Shown here: positions 24,597 to 33,178 of the stretch, one piece after another
Numbering within the stretch: the first letter of the stretch is position 1
Layout: every line of letters begins with the position of its first letter
From: Idiomarina sp. 34-48-12
GTDB taxonomy: Bacteria > Pseudomonadota > Gammaproteobacteria > Enterobacterales > Alteromonadaceae
Direction of reading: 5' to 3'
NCBI GenBank assembly: GCA_002279005.1
Contig: NCJS01000020.1
Span: 1-33,178, forward strand
DNA length: 33,178 nt
Made by a program: the position numbers and the translations under genes
The notes under the pieces: generated by a model
What the model was told of the DNA's origin: nothing
Seen by the model: the letters and a program-made list of their open reading frames with translations, nothing else
Database searches by the model: none

Positions 24597-26936
24597 TTAA
24601 ATTTTGCAAGCACCGCCAGCGCAATCGTCGTCTTCTTCGACTACGGCTACCGTTGCTTGTTGGTTTTCTACTTCACGTGTTTTGGCTTCAACTTTATCGC
24701 GTAGGTCAACCTGATTGTCAGATGCACCGTCACGCGTGTTGTGGTAATACAATGTTTTCACGCCAAGTTTGTAAGCGTAAAGCAAGTCTTGTAACAACTG
24801 CTTCATTGGCACTTTGCCCGCTTCAAACTTGTTCGGATCGTAGTTGGTATTTGCTGAAATGGTTTGATCAACAAACTTCTGCATAATACCGACAAGCTCT
24901 AAGTAACCTTTGTTACTTGGAATTTGCCAAAGTAATTCATACGCTTGCTTCAAGGTTTCGTACTCAGGCACTACTTGCTTGGTGATACCGTCTTTCGATG
25001 CTTTCACGCTGATGTGGCCACGTGGCGGCTCAATACCATTGGTCGCGTTTGAAATCTGTGATGAAGTCTCAGATGGCATTAACGCTGACAAGGTTGAGTT
25101 GCGCATACCGTATTTCTTCACATCTTCGCGCAAGCTATCCCAATCGTAATGCAACGGCTCGCTACACACGGTATCGAGATCTTTCTTGTAGGTATCAATT
25201 GGCATGATGCCTTTGGAGTACGTTGTTTCATTGAACTTCGGACACGCACCCATTTCTTTCGCCAAATTCATCGATGCTTTCATCAAATAATACTGAATGG
25301 CTTCGAAAGTGCGGTGGGTGAGGCCATTCGCTGACCCGTCAGAATAACGCACACCATTTTTCGCTAAGTAATAGGCGTAGTTGATTACACCGATACCTAA
25401 GGTACGGCGCCCCATGGTGGCATTACGCGCTGCCGGCACTGGATACTCTTGATAATCGAGGAGGCTGTCGAGCGCGCGCACGGCTAATTCAGCCATCTCT
25501 TCTAAATCATCCAGTGAATTGATCGCGCCTAGGTTAAAGGCGGACAGCGTGCACAGGGCAATTTCACCTTCTTCATCGTTCACGTGCGCCAACGGCTTGG
25601 TTGGCAGGGCGATTTCCAGACATAAGTTGCTCTGGCGAATCGGCGCCACTTTCGGATCAAATGGGCTGTGAGTGTTGCAATGGTCAACGTTTTGCAAGTA
25701 AATGCGGCCGGTGCTGGCACGCTCTTGCATGAACAAGCTAAAGAGTTCAATCGCTTTAATGCGCTTCTTGCGAATCGATTCATCTGCTTCGTACTGTTTG
25801 TACAAGCGCTCAAACTCATCTTGATCAGCAAAGAACGCATCGTATAAACCAGGTACGTCTGACGGACTAAACAGGGTGATATAATCATCTTTGATCAAGC
25901 GTTGATACATCACACGGTTAAACTGCACACCATAATCAAGATGACGTACGCGGTTCTCTTCAACACCACGGTTGTTCTTGAGTACCAATAGGCTCTCAAC
26001 TTCTAGATGCCAAAGTGGATAGAAGAGGGTGGCTGCGCCGCCACGAACACCACCTTGTGAACAGCTTTTTACCGCTGTTTGGAAGTATTTATAGAACGGA
26101 ATACAACCAGTATGGAACGCCTCGCCACCTCGAATTGGGCTGCCTAGCGCACGAATACGCCCAGCATTAATACCAATACCGGCGCGTTGTGATACATATT
26201 TCACAATCGCACTAGCGGTGGCGTTAATCGAGTCGAGGCTATCGCCTGCTTCAATTAATACGCACGAGCTGAATTGACGAGTTGGTGTGCGCACGCCAGC
26301 CATAATTGGCGTTGGTAGTGAGATTTTGAACTGCGACGTCGCGTCGTAGAAACGTTTCACGTAATCCAAACGCGTTTCTTTAGGATAGTTGGCGAACAAG
26401 CAAGCAGCGACCAACACATACAAGAATTGAGCGCTTTCGTAGATATCGCCTGTTACACGGTTCTGAACGAGGTATTTGCCTTCCAACTGCTTCACAGCGG
26501 CATATGAGAAATTCAAATCGCGTGAATGATCAATAAAATCATTCATTTGTTCGAACTCTTCTTTGCTGTAGTCAGTTAACAGGTGTTTATCGTAGCGACC
26601 TGACTCAACCATTTTGGTTACTTGATCATACAAGTGTGGCGGCTCGAACTGGCCATATGCCAATTTACGCAAATGGAAAATAGCCAAGCGCGCGGCCATA
26701 TATTGATAGTCAGGTGCTTCTTCAGAAATTAAGTCAGCAGCTGCTTTAATGATGGTTTCATGAATGTCTTCAGTTTTGATGCCATCGTAAAATTGAATGT
26801 GTGATTTGATTTCGACTTGAGACACAGACACGTCGTTGAGGCCTTCCGCGGCCCAACTAATAACGCGGTGGATTTTATCCAAGTTCAAAGGTTCACGTTC
26901 GCCGCTACGCTTGGTTACGAAGAGCTGTTGATTCAT
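24597..26936 (-). CDS. nrdA: Class Ia ribonucleotide reductase, alpha subunit
   Basis: A 779-residue catalytic subunit that reduces ribonucleoside diphosphates. The N-terminal ATP-cone (about 1-95: VTKRSGEREPLNLDKIHRVI) is the dATP/ATP activity switch. Catalytic cysteines appear in FSSCVLIEAGDS, SNLCLEIALPT and ALCTLSAFNLGAI, and the C-terminal shuttle pair is in CAGGACKI, where thioredoxin or glutaredoxin acts. I took the ATG at 26936 (MNQQLFVTKR) because it matches the E. coli start; an ATG three codons earlier (26945) is also in frame. The E. coli protein is 761 residues; the extra length is mostly in a Glu-rich stretch near the C-terminus. The upstream region carries four NrdR-like boxes. 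Confidence 0.97.
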   Translation of the reverse strand: MNQQLFVTKRSGEREPLNLDKIHRVISWAAEGLNDVSVSQVEIKSHIQFYDGIKTEDIHETIIKAAADLISEEAPDYQYMAARLAIFHLRKLAYGQFEPPHLYDQVTKMVESGRYDKHLLTDYSKEEFEQMNDFIDHSRDLNFSYAAVKQLEGKYLVQNRVTGDIYESAQFLYVLVAACLFANYPKETRLDYVKRFYDATSQFKISLPTPIMAGVRTPTRQFSSCVLIEAGDSLDSINATASAIVKYVSQRAGIGINAGRIRALGSPIRGGEAFHTGCIPFYKYFQTAVKSCSQGGVRGGAATLFYPLWHLEVESLLVLKNNRGVEENRVRHLDYGVQFNRVMYQRLIKDDYITLFSPSDVPGLYDAFFADQDEFERLYKQYEADESIRKKRIKAIELFSLFMQERASTGRIYLQNVDHCNTHSPFDPKVAPIRQSNLCLEIALPTKPLAHVNDEEGEIALCTLSAFNLGAINSLDDLEEMAELAVRALDSLLDYQEYPVPAARNATMGRRTLGIGVINYAYYLAKNGVRYSDGSANGLTHRTFEAIQYYLMKASMNLAKEMGACPKFNETTYSKGIMPIDTYKKDLDTVCSEPLHYDWDSLREDVKKYGMRNSTLSALMPSETSSQISNATNGIEPPRGHISVKASKDGITKQVVPEYETLKQAYELLWQIPSNKGYLELVGIMQKFVDQTISANTNYDPNKFEAGKVPMKQLLQDLLYAYKLGVKTLYYHNTRDGASDNQVDLRDKVEAKTREVENQQATVAVVEEDDDCAGGACKI

Positions 26937-26979
26937 GAGGCGCATCCATAGTCGTTGTTGTTATGTGTTTTTTATGTAG

Positions 26980-26995
26980 CCACAAGATATGGTGC
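26980..26995. promoter_or_regulatory. NrdR box (proximal pair, nrdA side)
   Basis: CCACAAGATATGGTGC fits the NrdR consensus acaCwAtATaTwGtgt at most positions. It lies 43 bp upstream of the nrdA start and 42 bp (four helical turns) start-to-start from the next box, as expected for cooperative NrdR binding. Confidence 0.8.
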
Positions 26996-27021
26996 GACAG
27001 GACGTCGCTAGTGCGTTTTTT

Positions 27022-27037
27022 ACACAATATCTTGGGT
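27022..27037. promoter_or_regulatory. NrdR box (proximal pair, distal member)
   Basis: ACACAATATCTTGGGT matches the NrdR consensus closely (ACACAATAT half intact). It pairs with the box at 26980 at a 42-bp spacing and would lie just downstream of the candidate nrdA transcription start. Confidence 0.85.
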
Positions 27038-27053
27038 TGGCTGAATGACCTGT

Positions 27054-27081
27054 ATCCTAGCACTTATCGTACGCTGATCAA
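27054..27081 (-). promoter_or_regulatory. Candidate nrdA promoter
   Basis: On the minus strand, TTGATC (27081-27076), a 16-bp spacer and TAGGAT (27059-27054) preceded by TG at the extended -10 position make a plausible sigma70 promoter. The predicted start near 27047 would place the two proximal NrdR boxes immediately downstream. The -35 matches only four of six positions. Confidence 0.35.
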
Positions 27082-27261
27082 GTGAAATTACCGTTAAAAA
27101 ATAGGAGGAAATCACAAGGTGAAGTAGGGGCTTTCGCTAAAACGCTTGTCAATAAAGCGACTTAGGAAAATCAAGCAGGAAAAAATTTTTTCTTATTATA
27201 TTTTTGTCTTTTAAATGTGATGTTCAGATAACAAATTTATAAGGCACGTATAACAAGGCGT

Positions 27262-27277
27262 TTACAAGATCTTGATG
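27262..27277. promoter_or_regulatory. NrdR-like box (distal pair, weaker member)
   Basis: TTACAAGATCTTGATG has a core CAAGATCTTG that is a perfect palindrome and fits the CwAtATaTwG core, but its outer bases are poor. It is 31 bp (three helical turns) from the strong box at 27293, a spacing known for NrdR pairs. Confidence 0.55.
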
Positions 27278-27292
27278 GGTGAATAGGCTCAC

Positions 27293-27308
27293 CCACAAGA
27301 TATAGTGT
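27293..27308. promoter_or_regulatory. NrdR box (distal pair, strong member)
   Basis: CCACAAGATATAGTGT is the best match in the region to the NrdR consensus. It is only 7 bp from the end of the upstream gene on the same strand, and 357 bp from the nrdA start, unusually far for nrdA control. Confidence 0.75.
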
Positions 27309-27315
27309 TAATTGA

Positions 27316-27990
27316 TTAATTCGACCACAATTGTGCAAGCTCAAGAGGGTGGCTTATTTTCGCATCCGCTCCCCAACTTTGAGTGTTATCACTGACACTA
27401 ATGTAGCCATATTCAGCCAGCACGGTAAACATATTGGCTCGCCGACCGGCTTCAATATCGCGTTCGGCATCACCAACGTACCAACAGTGCTCAGCTTTAA
27501 TACCAAGATGCGTTGCTGCGTGTAGTAATGGAGCTGGGTCTGGCTTAGCCACTGGCAATGTATCGCCACTCACGACCACCTTTATACCGGCTAATTGCGG
27601 ATACTGTGGCACTAATTGCTGCGTGAGTGCTTGAGGCTTGTTGGTCACAATGGCCACGGCAATTTGTTGTTGGTCTAGCTGTTCGAGTAAATTGGCAACA
27701 CCATCAAATAACTGCGTATGCACGGCAATTTGCTCAGCATAGGCGGTTAAAAATGCTTGGCGTAGCTCATCGCGCCGTTGCTCAAACTCATCACCGTAAG
27801 CGTAACGCAGTAAGCCGGCAGAGCCATGCGAAGCCAGTGGGGTATATTCGGCAGCGCTAACTAACGGCCGTTGCTCAGCAGCTAATACGGTGTTTAACGC
27901 GGCACCCAAATCAGGTGCGGTATCTAATAATGTTCCATCGAGATCAAACAACACCGCTCTCGGCGGTACTACTTTGGTTTGTGTAGACAT
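27316..27990 (-). CDS. HAD-IA phosphatase of the MupP/Gph type
   Basis: A 224-residue haloacid-dehalogenase phosphatase. Motif [12 protein letters not shown] (nucleophile Asp and general acid Asp), motif II VTNKP, motif III lysine in AKPDPAPL and motif [14 protein letters not shown] are all present. It is usually annotated phosphoglycolate phosphatase, but its partner ubiG, its [13 protein letters not shown] and the end [25 protein letters not shown] resemble Pseudomonas MupP, the N-acetylmuramate 6-phosphate phosphatase of the AmgK-MurU cell-wall recycling route, which sits after ubiG there. I cannot choose between the two by eye. Its ATG overlaps the ubiG end by 22 bp, so the two are one transcription unit. 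It may read into the nrdA control region. Confidence 0.85.
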   Translation of the reverse strand: MSTQTKVVPPRAVLFDLDGTLLDTAPDLGAALNTVLAAEQRPLVSAAEYTPLASHGSAGLLRYAYGDEFEQRRDELRQAFLTAYAEQIAVHTQLFDGVANLLEQLDQQQIAVAIVTNKPQALTQQLVPQYPQLAGIKVVVSGDTLPVAKPDPAPLLHAATHLGIKAEHCWYVGDAERDIEAGRRANMFTVLAEYGYISVSDNTQSWGADAKISHPLELAQLWSN

Positions 27991-28679
27991 ACGATGTAAT
28001 TCACATCCACATTCGAATCATCAAGATAAAAACCGCGCCATGGAAGATAGTGCATACCGGTCATGGTCTGCGCCTCTAGCCCCGCGGCATCGGTCATGCG
28101 AAGCAATTCAGAAGGCTGAATAAATTTTTGATGTTGATGAGTGCCTTTTGGAACCCACCCCAACACATATTCAGCAGCAACGATACCTAATAGCCACGAT
28201 TTCACGTTTCGGTTCAAAGTTGAGAAAAATACGTAACCACCTGGCTTCACCGCATCAGCCGCTGCCTTCACGATAGCACTCGGGTCGGGTACGTGTTCGA
28301 GCATTTCTAAACAGGTTACCACGTCAAATTGTTCGGCGTGCTCGCTTGCGAACTGCTCGGCAGGAATACATTGATAATCAATTTGCAGTTGGCTTTCGAG
28401 GGCATGCAAACGTGCCACTTGCAACGATTGCTCTGCCATATCAATACCGGTGACGGTTGCACCGGCTTTCGCCAAGCCTTCCGCTAATAAGCCGCCGCCA
28501 CAGCCAATATCAAGCACGCGTTGACCGAACACACCATCACAATGGCGCAAAATATAATCAAGGCGCAGTGGGTTAATAAGGTGTAGCGGCTTGAATTCGC
28601 CTTCTGGGTCCCACCAACGGGAGGCGATGGCACTAAATTTTTCAATTTCTGCTGGATCTACGTTCGAATTTGCGGTCAT
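27969..28679 (-). CDS. ubiG: Ubiquinone biosynthesis O-methyltransferase UbiG
   Basis: A 236-residue SAM methyltransferase, near the 240 of E. coli UbiG. Hallmarks are [29 protein letters not shown] at the N-terminus, the SAM motif [29 protein letters not shown], and the membrane-association region [33 protein letters not shown]. It carries out both O-methylations in ubiquinone synthesis. A longer frame from a TTG at 28721 exists, but the ATG at 28679 gives the family's normal start. It is divergent from gyrA, as in several gammaproteobacteria, and overlaps the downstream phosphatase gene. Confidence 0.95.
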   Translation of the reverse strand: MTANSNVDPAEIEKFSAIASRWWDPEGEFKPLHLINPLRLDYILRHCDGVFGQRVLDIGCGGGLLAEGLAKAGATVTGIDMAEQSLQVARLHALESQLQIDYQCIPAEQFASEHAEQFDVVTCLEMLEHVPDPSAIVKAAADAVKPGGYVFFSTLNRNVKSWLLGIVAAEYVLGWVPKGTHQHQKFIQPSELLRMTDAAGLEAQTMTGMHYLPWRGFYLDDSNVDVNYIVCLHKPK

Positions 28680-28821
28680 AGGGCTTCTGCTACGGCTTAA
28701 AAGTCGGTACAGTGTACTCAACCTACAGGGATAAAAAAAGATGCGATAGCAGCTCGCTACGGGTACAATGCGCTATCGTACGAATTATAAGAAAGACAGA
28801 GCGTTTAGGGATATAACTACT

Positions 28822-31476
28822 ATGAGTGATCTCGCCAGAGAAGTCGTTCCGGTCAATATTGAAGATGAGCTGAAAAGTTCATACCTCGATTACGCCATGA
28901 GTGTAATTGTAGGTCGGGCATTGCCGGATGTACGTGATGGTCTCAAGCCAGTTCACCGTCGCGTGTTATTCGCGATGAATGAACTACGCAATGATTTCAA
29001 CAAGCCATATAAAAAGTCAGCACGTATTGTTGGTGACGTGATTGGTAAATATCACCCGCATGGTGATAGCGCCGTGTACGATACCATTGTTCGTATGGCA
29101 CAGCCGTTCTCGCTGCGTTATATGCTGGTTGATGGTCAGGGTAACTTTGGTTCCGTTGACGGTGACTCCGCAGCAGCCATGCGTTATACCGAAATCAGAA
29201 TGGCAAAAATTGCCAGCGAATTACTCTCCGATCTCGACAAAGAAACCGTCGACTTTGTGCCGAACTACGATGGCACTGAACAAATTCCTGAAGTGTTACC
29301 AACCCGCGTACCGAACCTATTGGTTAACGGTTCATCAGGAATCGCCGTGGGTATGGCAACCAATATTCCGCCACACAACTTAACCGAAGTAGTGAATGGC
29401 TGTTTGGCGATGATTGATAATCCGGATATTCAAATTGATGAATTGATGGAATATATCCCAGGGCCAGACTTCCCAACTGCGGCCAGCATTTCTGGCCGTG
29501 CTGGCATTATTGAGGCTTATAAAACCGGTCGTGGTCGCATTCATTTGCGCGCGAAAGCGGAAATTGAAACCGATAGTAATGGTCGCGAAGCGATTATTGT
29601 CACGGAAATTCCGTATCAGGTGAACAAAGCGAAGTTGATTGAAAAAATCGCTGAGCTGGTCAAAGAAAAACGCCTTGAAGGTATCAGTGGTTTGCGTGAT
29701 GAGTCGGATAAAGACGGCATGCGCATTGTTATTGAGCTGAAACGTGGTGAAGTTTCAGAAGTTATTTTGAACCATTTATATGCCAACACCCAAATGCAAG
29801 TGGTGTTCGGTATTAACATGGTGGCATTGGATAAAAACCAACCGCGCTTATTTAACCTTCGCGATATGTTGGAATGCTTTATTCTACACCGTCGTGAAGT
29901 GGTGACACGTCGCTCGGTTTACGAGCTGCGTAAAGCGCGTGAGCGTGCCCACATCTTAGAAGGTTTGGCGATTGCACTGGCGAACATCGATGAAGTAATT
30001 GAACTGATTCGTCGTTCACAAACTGCAGCTGATGCGAAAGCTGGCTTAACTAGTCGTGCATGGCAGTTGGGTGATGTAGCGGCCATGCTCGAGCGGGCGG
30101 GTGTTGATGCGGCGCGCCCTGATCATTTGAGCGCTGAGTTTGGTATTCGCGATGGTCAGTACTATCTGACTGAAGAACAAGCCCAAGCCATTCTTGATTT
30201 GCGTTTGCACAAGTTAACTGGCCTTGAGCACGAGAAGATTCTTGAAGAATACAAGAACCTGCTACAACAAATTGAAGAATTGCTGCACATTCTGAATAGC
30301 GCTGAGCGTTTGATGGAAGTGATTCGTGAAGAGCTTGAAAAAGTGAAGGCGGAATATGGCGATGCGCGTCGTACCGAAATCACCGCGGCTGCGCACGATA
30401 TCAGCATGGAAGATTTGATTAACGAAGAAGACGTGGTTGTGACGTTGTCGCACCATGGTTACGTGAAGTATCAGCCGTTAACAGAATATGAAGCGCAACG
30501 TCGTGGTGGTAAGGGTAAATCTGCTACCAAGATGAAAGACGAAGACTTTATTGAACGCTTATGGGTTGCGAATACGCACGATACGATTTTGTGCTTCTCA
30601 ACCCGTGGTCGAATTTACTGGATGAAAGTTTACAACTTACCACTCGCCACACGTACCGCGCGTGGTCGACCTATTGTGAATTTGTTGCCACTGGAAGAGG
30701 GTGAGCGAATTACCGCTATCTTGCCAACGCGCGATTATCCAGAAGATAAATACATTGTGATGGCAACCCGTAAGGGCACGGTCAAGAAGACGCCAATGGA
30801 AGCTTACTCGCGTCCGCGTAGCGGCGGTATCATTGCTTTGAACCTGAATGATGGTGATGAGCTGATTGGTGTTGACGTGACTACTGCTGGCGATGAGATC
30901 ATGCTGTTCTCAGACGGCGGTAAAGTGGTGCGCTTTAGTGAAGATCAAGTGCGTTCAATGGGCCGTACCGCAACCGGCGTGCGAGGTATTCGCCTCGCTG
31001 AAGGGCAGAGCGTGGTATCACTAATTGTTCCGCGTACCATTGAAGAAGAAGTGCCGTGTATTCTGACAGTAACCGAAAACGGTTACGGTAAGCGTACACC
31101 AATCACTGATTATCCAGCGAAGAGCCGTGCAACCAAAGGTGTTGTTTCAATTAAAGTCAGTGAGCGTAACGGCCAAGTGGTTGGCGCCATGGAAGTTGTT
31201 GAAGCGAACCAAATCATGCTTATCAGTAACAAAGGAACGCTGGTACGTACCCGTGTTAGTGAAGTGTCGATTGTTGGCCGTAACACCCAGGGTGTGCGCT
31301 TGATTCGTACCGGTGCCGATGAACAAGTTGTTGGCATGCAGCGTATTGATGAAGTTGACGAAGATGATGAAACTGATGCGCTGTTGAACGAGCCGGTAGA
31401 AGGCGAGGACGCAAGCGAGCCTTTAGACGACGATGCGGATGATGACGCAGCGACTGATGATGTAAGTGAGGATTAA
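28822..31476 (+). CDS. gyrA: DNA gyrase subunit A
   Basis: An 884-residue type II topoisomerase subunit. The start [27 protein letters not shown] fits E. coli GyrA residue for residue; an ATG at 28768 in frame would add 18 residues not found in the family. The quinolone-determining region keeps Ser83 and Asp87 ([11 protein letters not shown]), the catalytic Tyr122 is in [10 protein letters not shown], and the GyrA box is QRRGGKG. The C-terminal beta-pinwheel is followed by a strongly acidic tail (about 845-884). A TACAAT at 28764-28769 would be a reasonable -10 and also argues for the later start. With GyrB it introduces negative supercoils. serC follows at 4 bp. Confidence 0.98.
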   Translation: MSDLAREVVPVNIEDELKSSYLDYAMSVIVGRALPDVRDGLKPVHRRVLFAMNELRNDFNKPYKKSARIVGDVIGKYHPHGDSAVYDTIVRMAQPFSLRYMLVDGQGNFGSVDGDSAAAMRYTEIRMAKIASELLSDLDKETVDFVPNYDGTEQIPEVLPTRVPNLLVNGSSGIAVGMATNIPPHNLTEVVNGCLAMIDNPDIQIDELMEYIPGPDFPTAASISGRAGIIEAYKTGRGRIHLRAKAEIETDSNGREAIIVTEIPYQVNKAKLIEKIAELVKEKRLEGISGLRDESDKDGMRIVIELKRGEVSEVILNHLYANTQMQVVFGINMVALDKNQPRLFNLRDMLECFILHRREVVTRRSVYELRKARERAHILEGLAIALANIDEVIELIRRSQTAADAKAGLTSRAWQLGDVAAMLERAGVDAARPDHLSAEFGIRDGQYYLTEEQAQAILDLRLHKLTGLEHEKILEEYKNLLQQIEELLHILNSAERLMEVIREELEKVKAEYGDARRTEITAAAHDISMEDLINEEDVVVTLSHHGYVKYQPLTEYEAQRRGGKGKSATKMKDEDFIERLWVANTHDTILCFSTRGRIYWMKVYNLPLATRTARGRPIVNLLPLEEGERITAILPTRDYPEDKYIVMATRKGTVKKTPMEAYSRPRSGGIIALNLNDGDELIGVDVTTAGDEIMLFSDGGKVVRFSEDQVRSMGRTATGVRGIRLAEGQSVVSLIVPRTIEEEVPCILTVTENGYGKRTPITDYPAKSRATKGVVSIKVSERNGQVVGAMEVVEANQIMLISNKGTLVRTRVSEVSIVGRNTQGVRLIRTGADEQVVGMQRIDEVDEDDETDALLNEPVEGEDASEPLDDDADDDAATDDVSED

Positions 31477-31480
31477 TTGC

Positions 31481-32563
31481 ATGAGTGCCCCGTTTAACTT
31501 TTCTGCGGGGCCGGCAATGCTGCCGGCAGAGATCATGAAACAAGCCCAGGAAGAGTTCCTAAATTGGAACAACCTGGGTATTTCAGTGATGGAAATTAGT
31601 CATCGTGATCCGATTTTTATTCGGATGGCCGAGCAAGCCGAGCAAGACTTGCGCGATTTGATGGCAATACCGAACAACTATCAAGTGCTGTTTATGCATG
31701 GCGGTGGTCGTGGTCAGTTTAGTGCGGTGCCGCAAAATATCGCGGGGCCAAACGCTACCGTCGATTATTTGAATTGTGGTATTTGGTCTGATTTTGCCAT
31801 TCGCGAAGCGCAAAAATACGTGCAACAGGTGAATGTTGTTGGTGCGTCAGTGCAAACCGAGCAGGGCAAAGCATTAGCGCCACGCGAAAGCTGGCAATTG
31901 TCAGACAATGCGGCGTATTTTCATTATTGTCCGAACGAAACGGTAGATGGCATTGCGTTGCATGAGATTCCTGATGTAAATGCGCCAATTGTCGCTGACA
32001 TGTCATCCAACATTCTCTCTGAACCCCTTGATGTTAGCCGTTTTGGTGTGATTTACGCCGGCGCACAAAAGAACATCGGTCCGTCTGGCTTCGCTATTGC
32101 CATTGTCCGTGACGATTTACTTGGTCATGCTCAGGGGAATACCTCGACCATTATGGATTACACCGTTCAGGCCAAAGAACGTTCAATGTATAACACCCCA
32201 AATACTTTCGCTTGGTATTTGTCTGCGTTGGTTTTCCAATGGCTCAAACGCCAAGGCGGTGTCGAGGCCATGGGACGAATGAACCATGCCAAAGCCAGTA
32301 AGCTGTATCAATATATTGACAGTTCTGACTTCTACAGTAATCCAGTTCACCCTAACTATCGTTCGATTATGAACGTACCATTCTTGCTAGCTGACGAGCG
32401 CCTCGACGGTGACTTCTTAAAGCAAGCAGAACAAGCTGGGCTGCTGGGGCTAAAAGGGCACCGTTTTGTCGGTGGTATGCGCGCGAGTATTTATAATGCG
32501 ATGCCGATGGCTGGGGTGGATGCGTTGGTTGAGTTTATGCGCGAATTTGAGCGCAAGGCCTAA
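31481..32563 (+). CDS. serC: Phosphoserine aminotransferase
   Basis: A 360-residue PLP enzyme (E. coli 362) that converts 3-phosphohydroxypyruvate to phosphoserine and also acts in PLP synthesis. [11 protein letters not shown] at the start, [31 protein letters not shown] and the PLP lysine in [12 protein letters not shown] are the family marks. The ATG at 31481 is preferred to a GTG at 31466: it matches the family start, and the GAGGA ribosome site (31468-31472) lies across the gyrA stop, so translation is coupled to gyrA. The gyrA, serC, hisC order is common in related genera. An inverted heptad array lies between it and hisC. Confidence 0.97.
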   Translation: MSAPFNFSAGPAMLPAEIMKQAQEEFLNWNNLGISVMEISHRDPIFIRMAEQAEQDLRDLMAIPNNYQVLFMHGGGRGQFSAVPQNIAGPNATVDYLNCGIWSDFAIREAQKYVQQVNVVGASVQTEQGKALAPRESWQLSDNAAYFHYCPNETVDGIALHEIPDVNAPIVADMSSNILSEPLDVSRFGVIYAGAQKNIGPSGFAIAIVRDDLLGHAQGNTSTIMDYTVQAKERSMYNTPNTFAWYLSALVFQWLKRQGGVEAMGRMNHAKASKLYQYIDSSDFYSNPVHPNYRSIMNVPFLLADERLDGDFLKQAEQAGLLGLKGHRFVGGMRASIYNAMPMAGVDALVEFMREFERKA

Positions 32564-32575
32564 AAACAACAAGGG

Positions 32576-32675
32576 CGATATTAGCTATTAGATATTCGAT
32601 ATTAGAACTTCGATGTTCGATATCTACGATGTTCTTTAGCTAATATCCAATATCTAATAACTAATATCGAATTTG
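32576..32675. repeat. Inverted array of 7-bp repeats (heptad locus B)
   Basis: Left heptads GATATTA, GCTATTA, GATATTC, GATATTA, GAACTTC and GATGTTC run from 32577 to 32618; right heptads TAATATC, CAATATC, TAATAAC and TAATATC (32641-32668) are the reverse complements of the first four in reverse order. The 30-nt arms 32576-32605 and 32640-32669 pair at 28 of 30 positions, with a 34-nt loop that has further GAAC/GTTC pairing. The element fills the serC-hisC gap. No T-tract follows. Confidence 0.85.
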
Positions 32676-32684
32676 AACTTAATC

Positions 32685-33178
32685 ATGACTGAGTTTAATG
32701 CCAAAGAATTAGCGAATCCTGGGGTTCGTAACTTAAGCCCTTATCAAGCGGGCAAGCCCATTGAAGAAGTGGAGCGTGAGCTTGGAATTAAGAATATTGT
32801 GAAGTTGGCTTCGAATGAGAACCCACTTGGGTTGAGTGCGAAGGTAAAAACGGCGTTGCAAGAAACCCTAAATGGTTTGGCGCGTTATCCGGATGCCAAT
32901 GGCTTTTATTTGAAAAGCAAACTTGCAACCAAGTTTGGTGTTCATACCAATCAAATTACTTTGGGTAATGGCTCGAATGATGTGCTTGAGCTATTGGCTC
33001 GCACATTTGTTGATTCCAGTCACGAAGTGATTTTTGCGCAGCACGCGTTTGTGGTGTATCCACTGGTAACACAGGCGATTGGTGCGACTGGCGTAGCGGT
33101 TCCAGCAAAAGATTATGGGCATGATTTGCCGGCGATGTTGAAGGCGATTACGCCGAAAACGCGGATGATTTTTATTGC
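32685..33178 (+). CDS. hisC: Histidinol-phosphate aminotransferase (partial, runs off the right edge)
   Basis: The first 164 residues of a PLP aminotransferase of the HisC family: NLSPYQAGKPIEEVERELG, LASNENPLG, RYPDANGFYLK and the substrate/cofactor loop GNGSNDVLELLARTF are typical. HisC makes histidinol phosphate and, in organisms where hisC is outside the his operon as here, some members also transaminate aromatic amino acid precursors. The ATG at 32685 has no clear ribosome site; the sequence before it is the end of the heptad array. The PLP lysine lies beyond the window, so the full enzyme cannot be checked. Confidence 0.93.
   Translation, partial: MTEFNAKELANPGVRNLSPYQAGKPIEEVERELGIKNIVKLASNENPLGLSAKVKTALQETLNGLARYPDANGFYLKSKLATKFGVHTNQITLGNGSNDVLELLARTFVDSSHEVIFAQHAFVVYPLVTQAIGATGVAVPAKDYGHDLPAMLKAITPKTRMIFI

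Larger units (their letters stand above)
26937..27315. other. Long non-coding control region between the MupP/Gph-like gene and nrdA
   Basis: This 379-bp stretch has no supported gene on either strand. It holds two NrdR-box pairs (26980/27022 and 27262/27293), a candidate promoter at 27054-27081, an A6T6 tract near 27180-27191 inside a very AT-rich part that may bend DNA, and a small hairpin (GGGTGA/TCACCC, about 27277-27294) between the two distal boxes. The part from about 27085 to 27260 has no feature I can name. Confidence 0.7.

Noticed and set aside
27122-27152. Consensus TTGACA on the minus strand as the nrdA promoter
   Set aside because: The -35 is perfect, but no acceptable -10 lies 16-18 bp downstream (CCCTAC or similar), so I preferred the extended -10 candidate at 27054-27081.
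28680-28721. N-terminal extension of UbiG from a TTG
   Set aside because: The added residues ([12 protein letters not shown]) are not family-like and the ATG at 28679 gives the normal length.
28768-28821. Longer GyrA with 18 extra N-terminal residues
   Set aside because: The extension ([13 protein letters not shown]...) is not in the family, the later start matches E. coli exactly, and a likely -10 box overlaps the earlier ATG.
32576-32684. Hairpin before hisC read as a histidine attenuator or a terminator of serC
   Set aside because: There is no leader peptide with a run of His codons, no alternative GC-rich terminator stem and no T-tract; the heptad structure explains the pairing better.

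Overview
The window is a chromosomal segment of a marine-type gammaproteobacterium. Gene content, order and protein similarity (DauA, SbcB, HrpA, NrdA/NrdB/YfaE/GrxA, UbiG, GyrA, SerC, HisC, CmoM) point to the Alteromonadales, most likely Idiomarinaceae; this is judged by eye, without a database search. No phage, insertion sequence, integron, CRISPR array, tRNA or rRNA is visible. Almost everything is ordinary core genome; the unusual signals lie between genes and in a few variant proteins.

Layout. (1) 1-3665, plus strand: a tightly packed operon entering from the left, with the end of a probable FAD oxidoreductase, a DUF1365 protein, a cyclopropane-synthase-like methyltransferase lacking two standard ligands, a DUF2878 membrane protein, a secreted chalcone-isomerase-like protein and a DUF3833 lipoprotein. 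It looks like a lipid-modification operon. (2) 3680-5985, minus strand: a DauA/SulP transporter and a small Lys/Ala/Pro-rich histone-H1-like protein. (3) 6132-9439, plus strand: four overlapping genes (Nif3-like, CmoM, lipid kinase, beta-hydroxyacid dehydrogenase) closed by a terminator. (4) 9525-14622: a DUF1329 protein divergent from a frameshifted YCF48-type beta-propeller gene and an MMPL/RND exporter, a recognisable export-type set. (5) 14628-17725, minus strand: GMC oxidoreductase and exonuclease I. (6) 17946-22802, plus strand: a secreted isoaspartyl peptidase and the helicase HrpA. (7) 22788-26936, minus strand: a complete class Ia ribonucleotide reductase set (nrdA, nrdB, the yfaE ferredoxin and glutaredoxin grxA), preceded by a long control region with four NrdR-like boxes in two helically phased pairs. 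(8) 27316-28679, minus strand: a MupP/Gph-type phosphatase and ubiG. (9) 28822 to the right edge, plus strand: gyrA, serC and the start of hisC.

The most striking unexplained structures are two intergenic arrays of 7-bp repeats (before the isoaspartyl peptidase, and between serC and hisC). In each, heptads of the form GWTATTN face their reverse complements, giving long imperfect hairpins of about 30-nt arms. The two loci differ in sequence but share unit length and architecture, which suggests a family of heptad-based intergenic elements. I found no clear new defence or mobile system.
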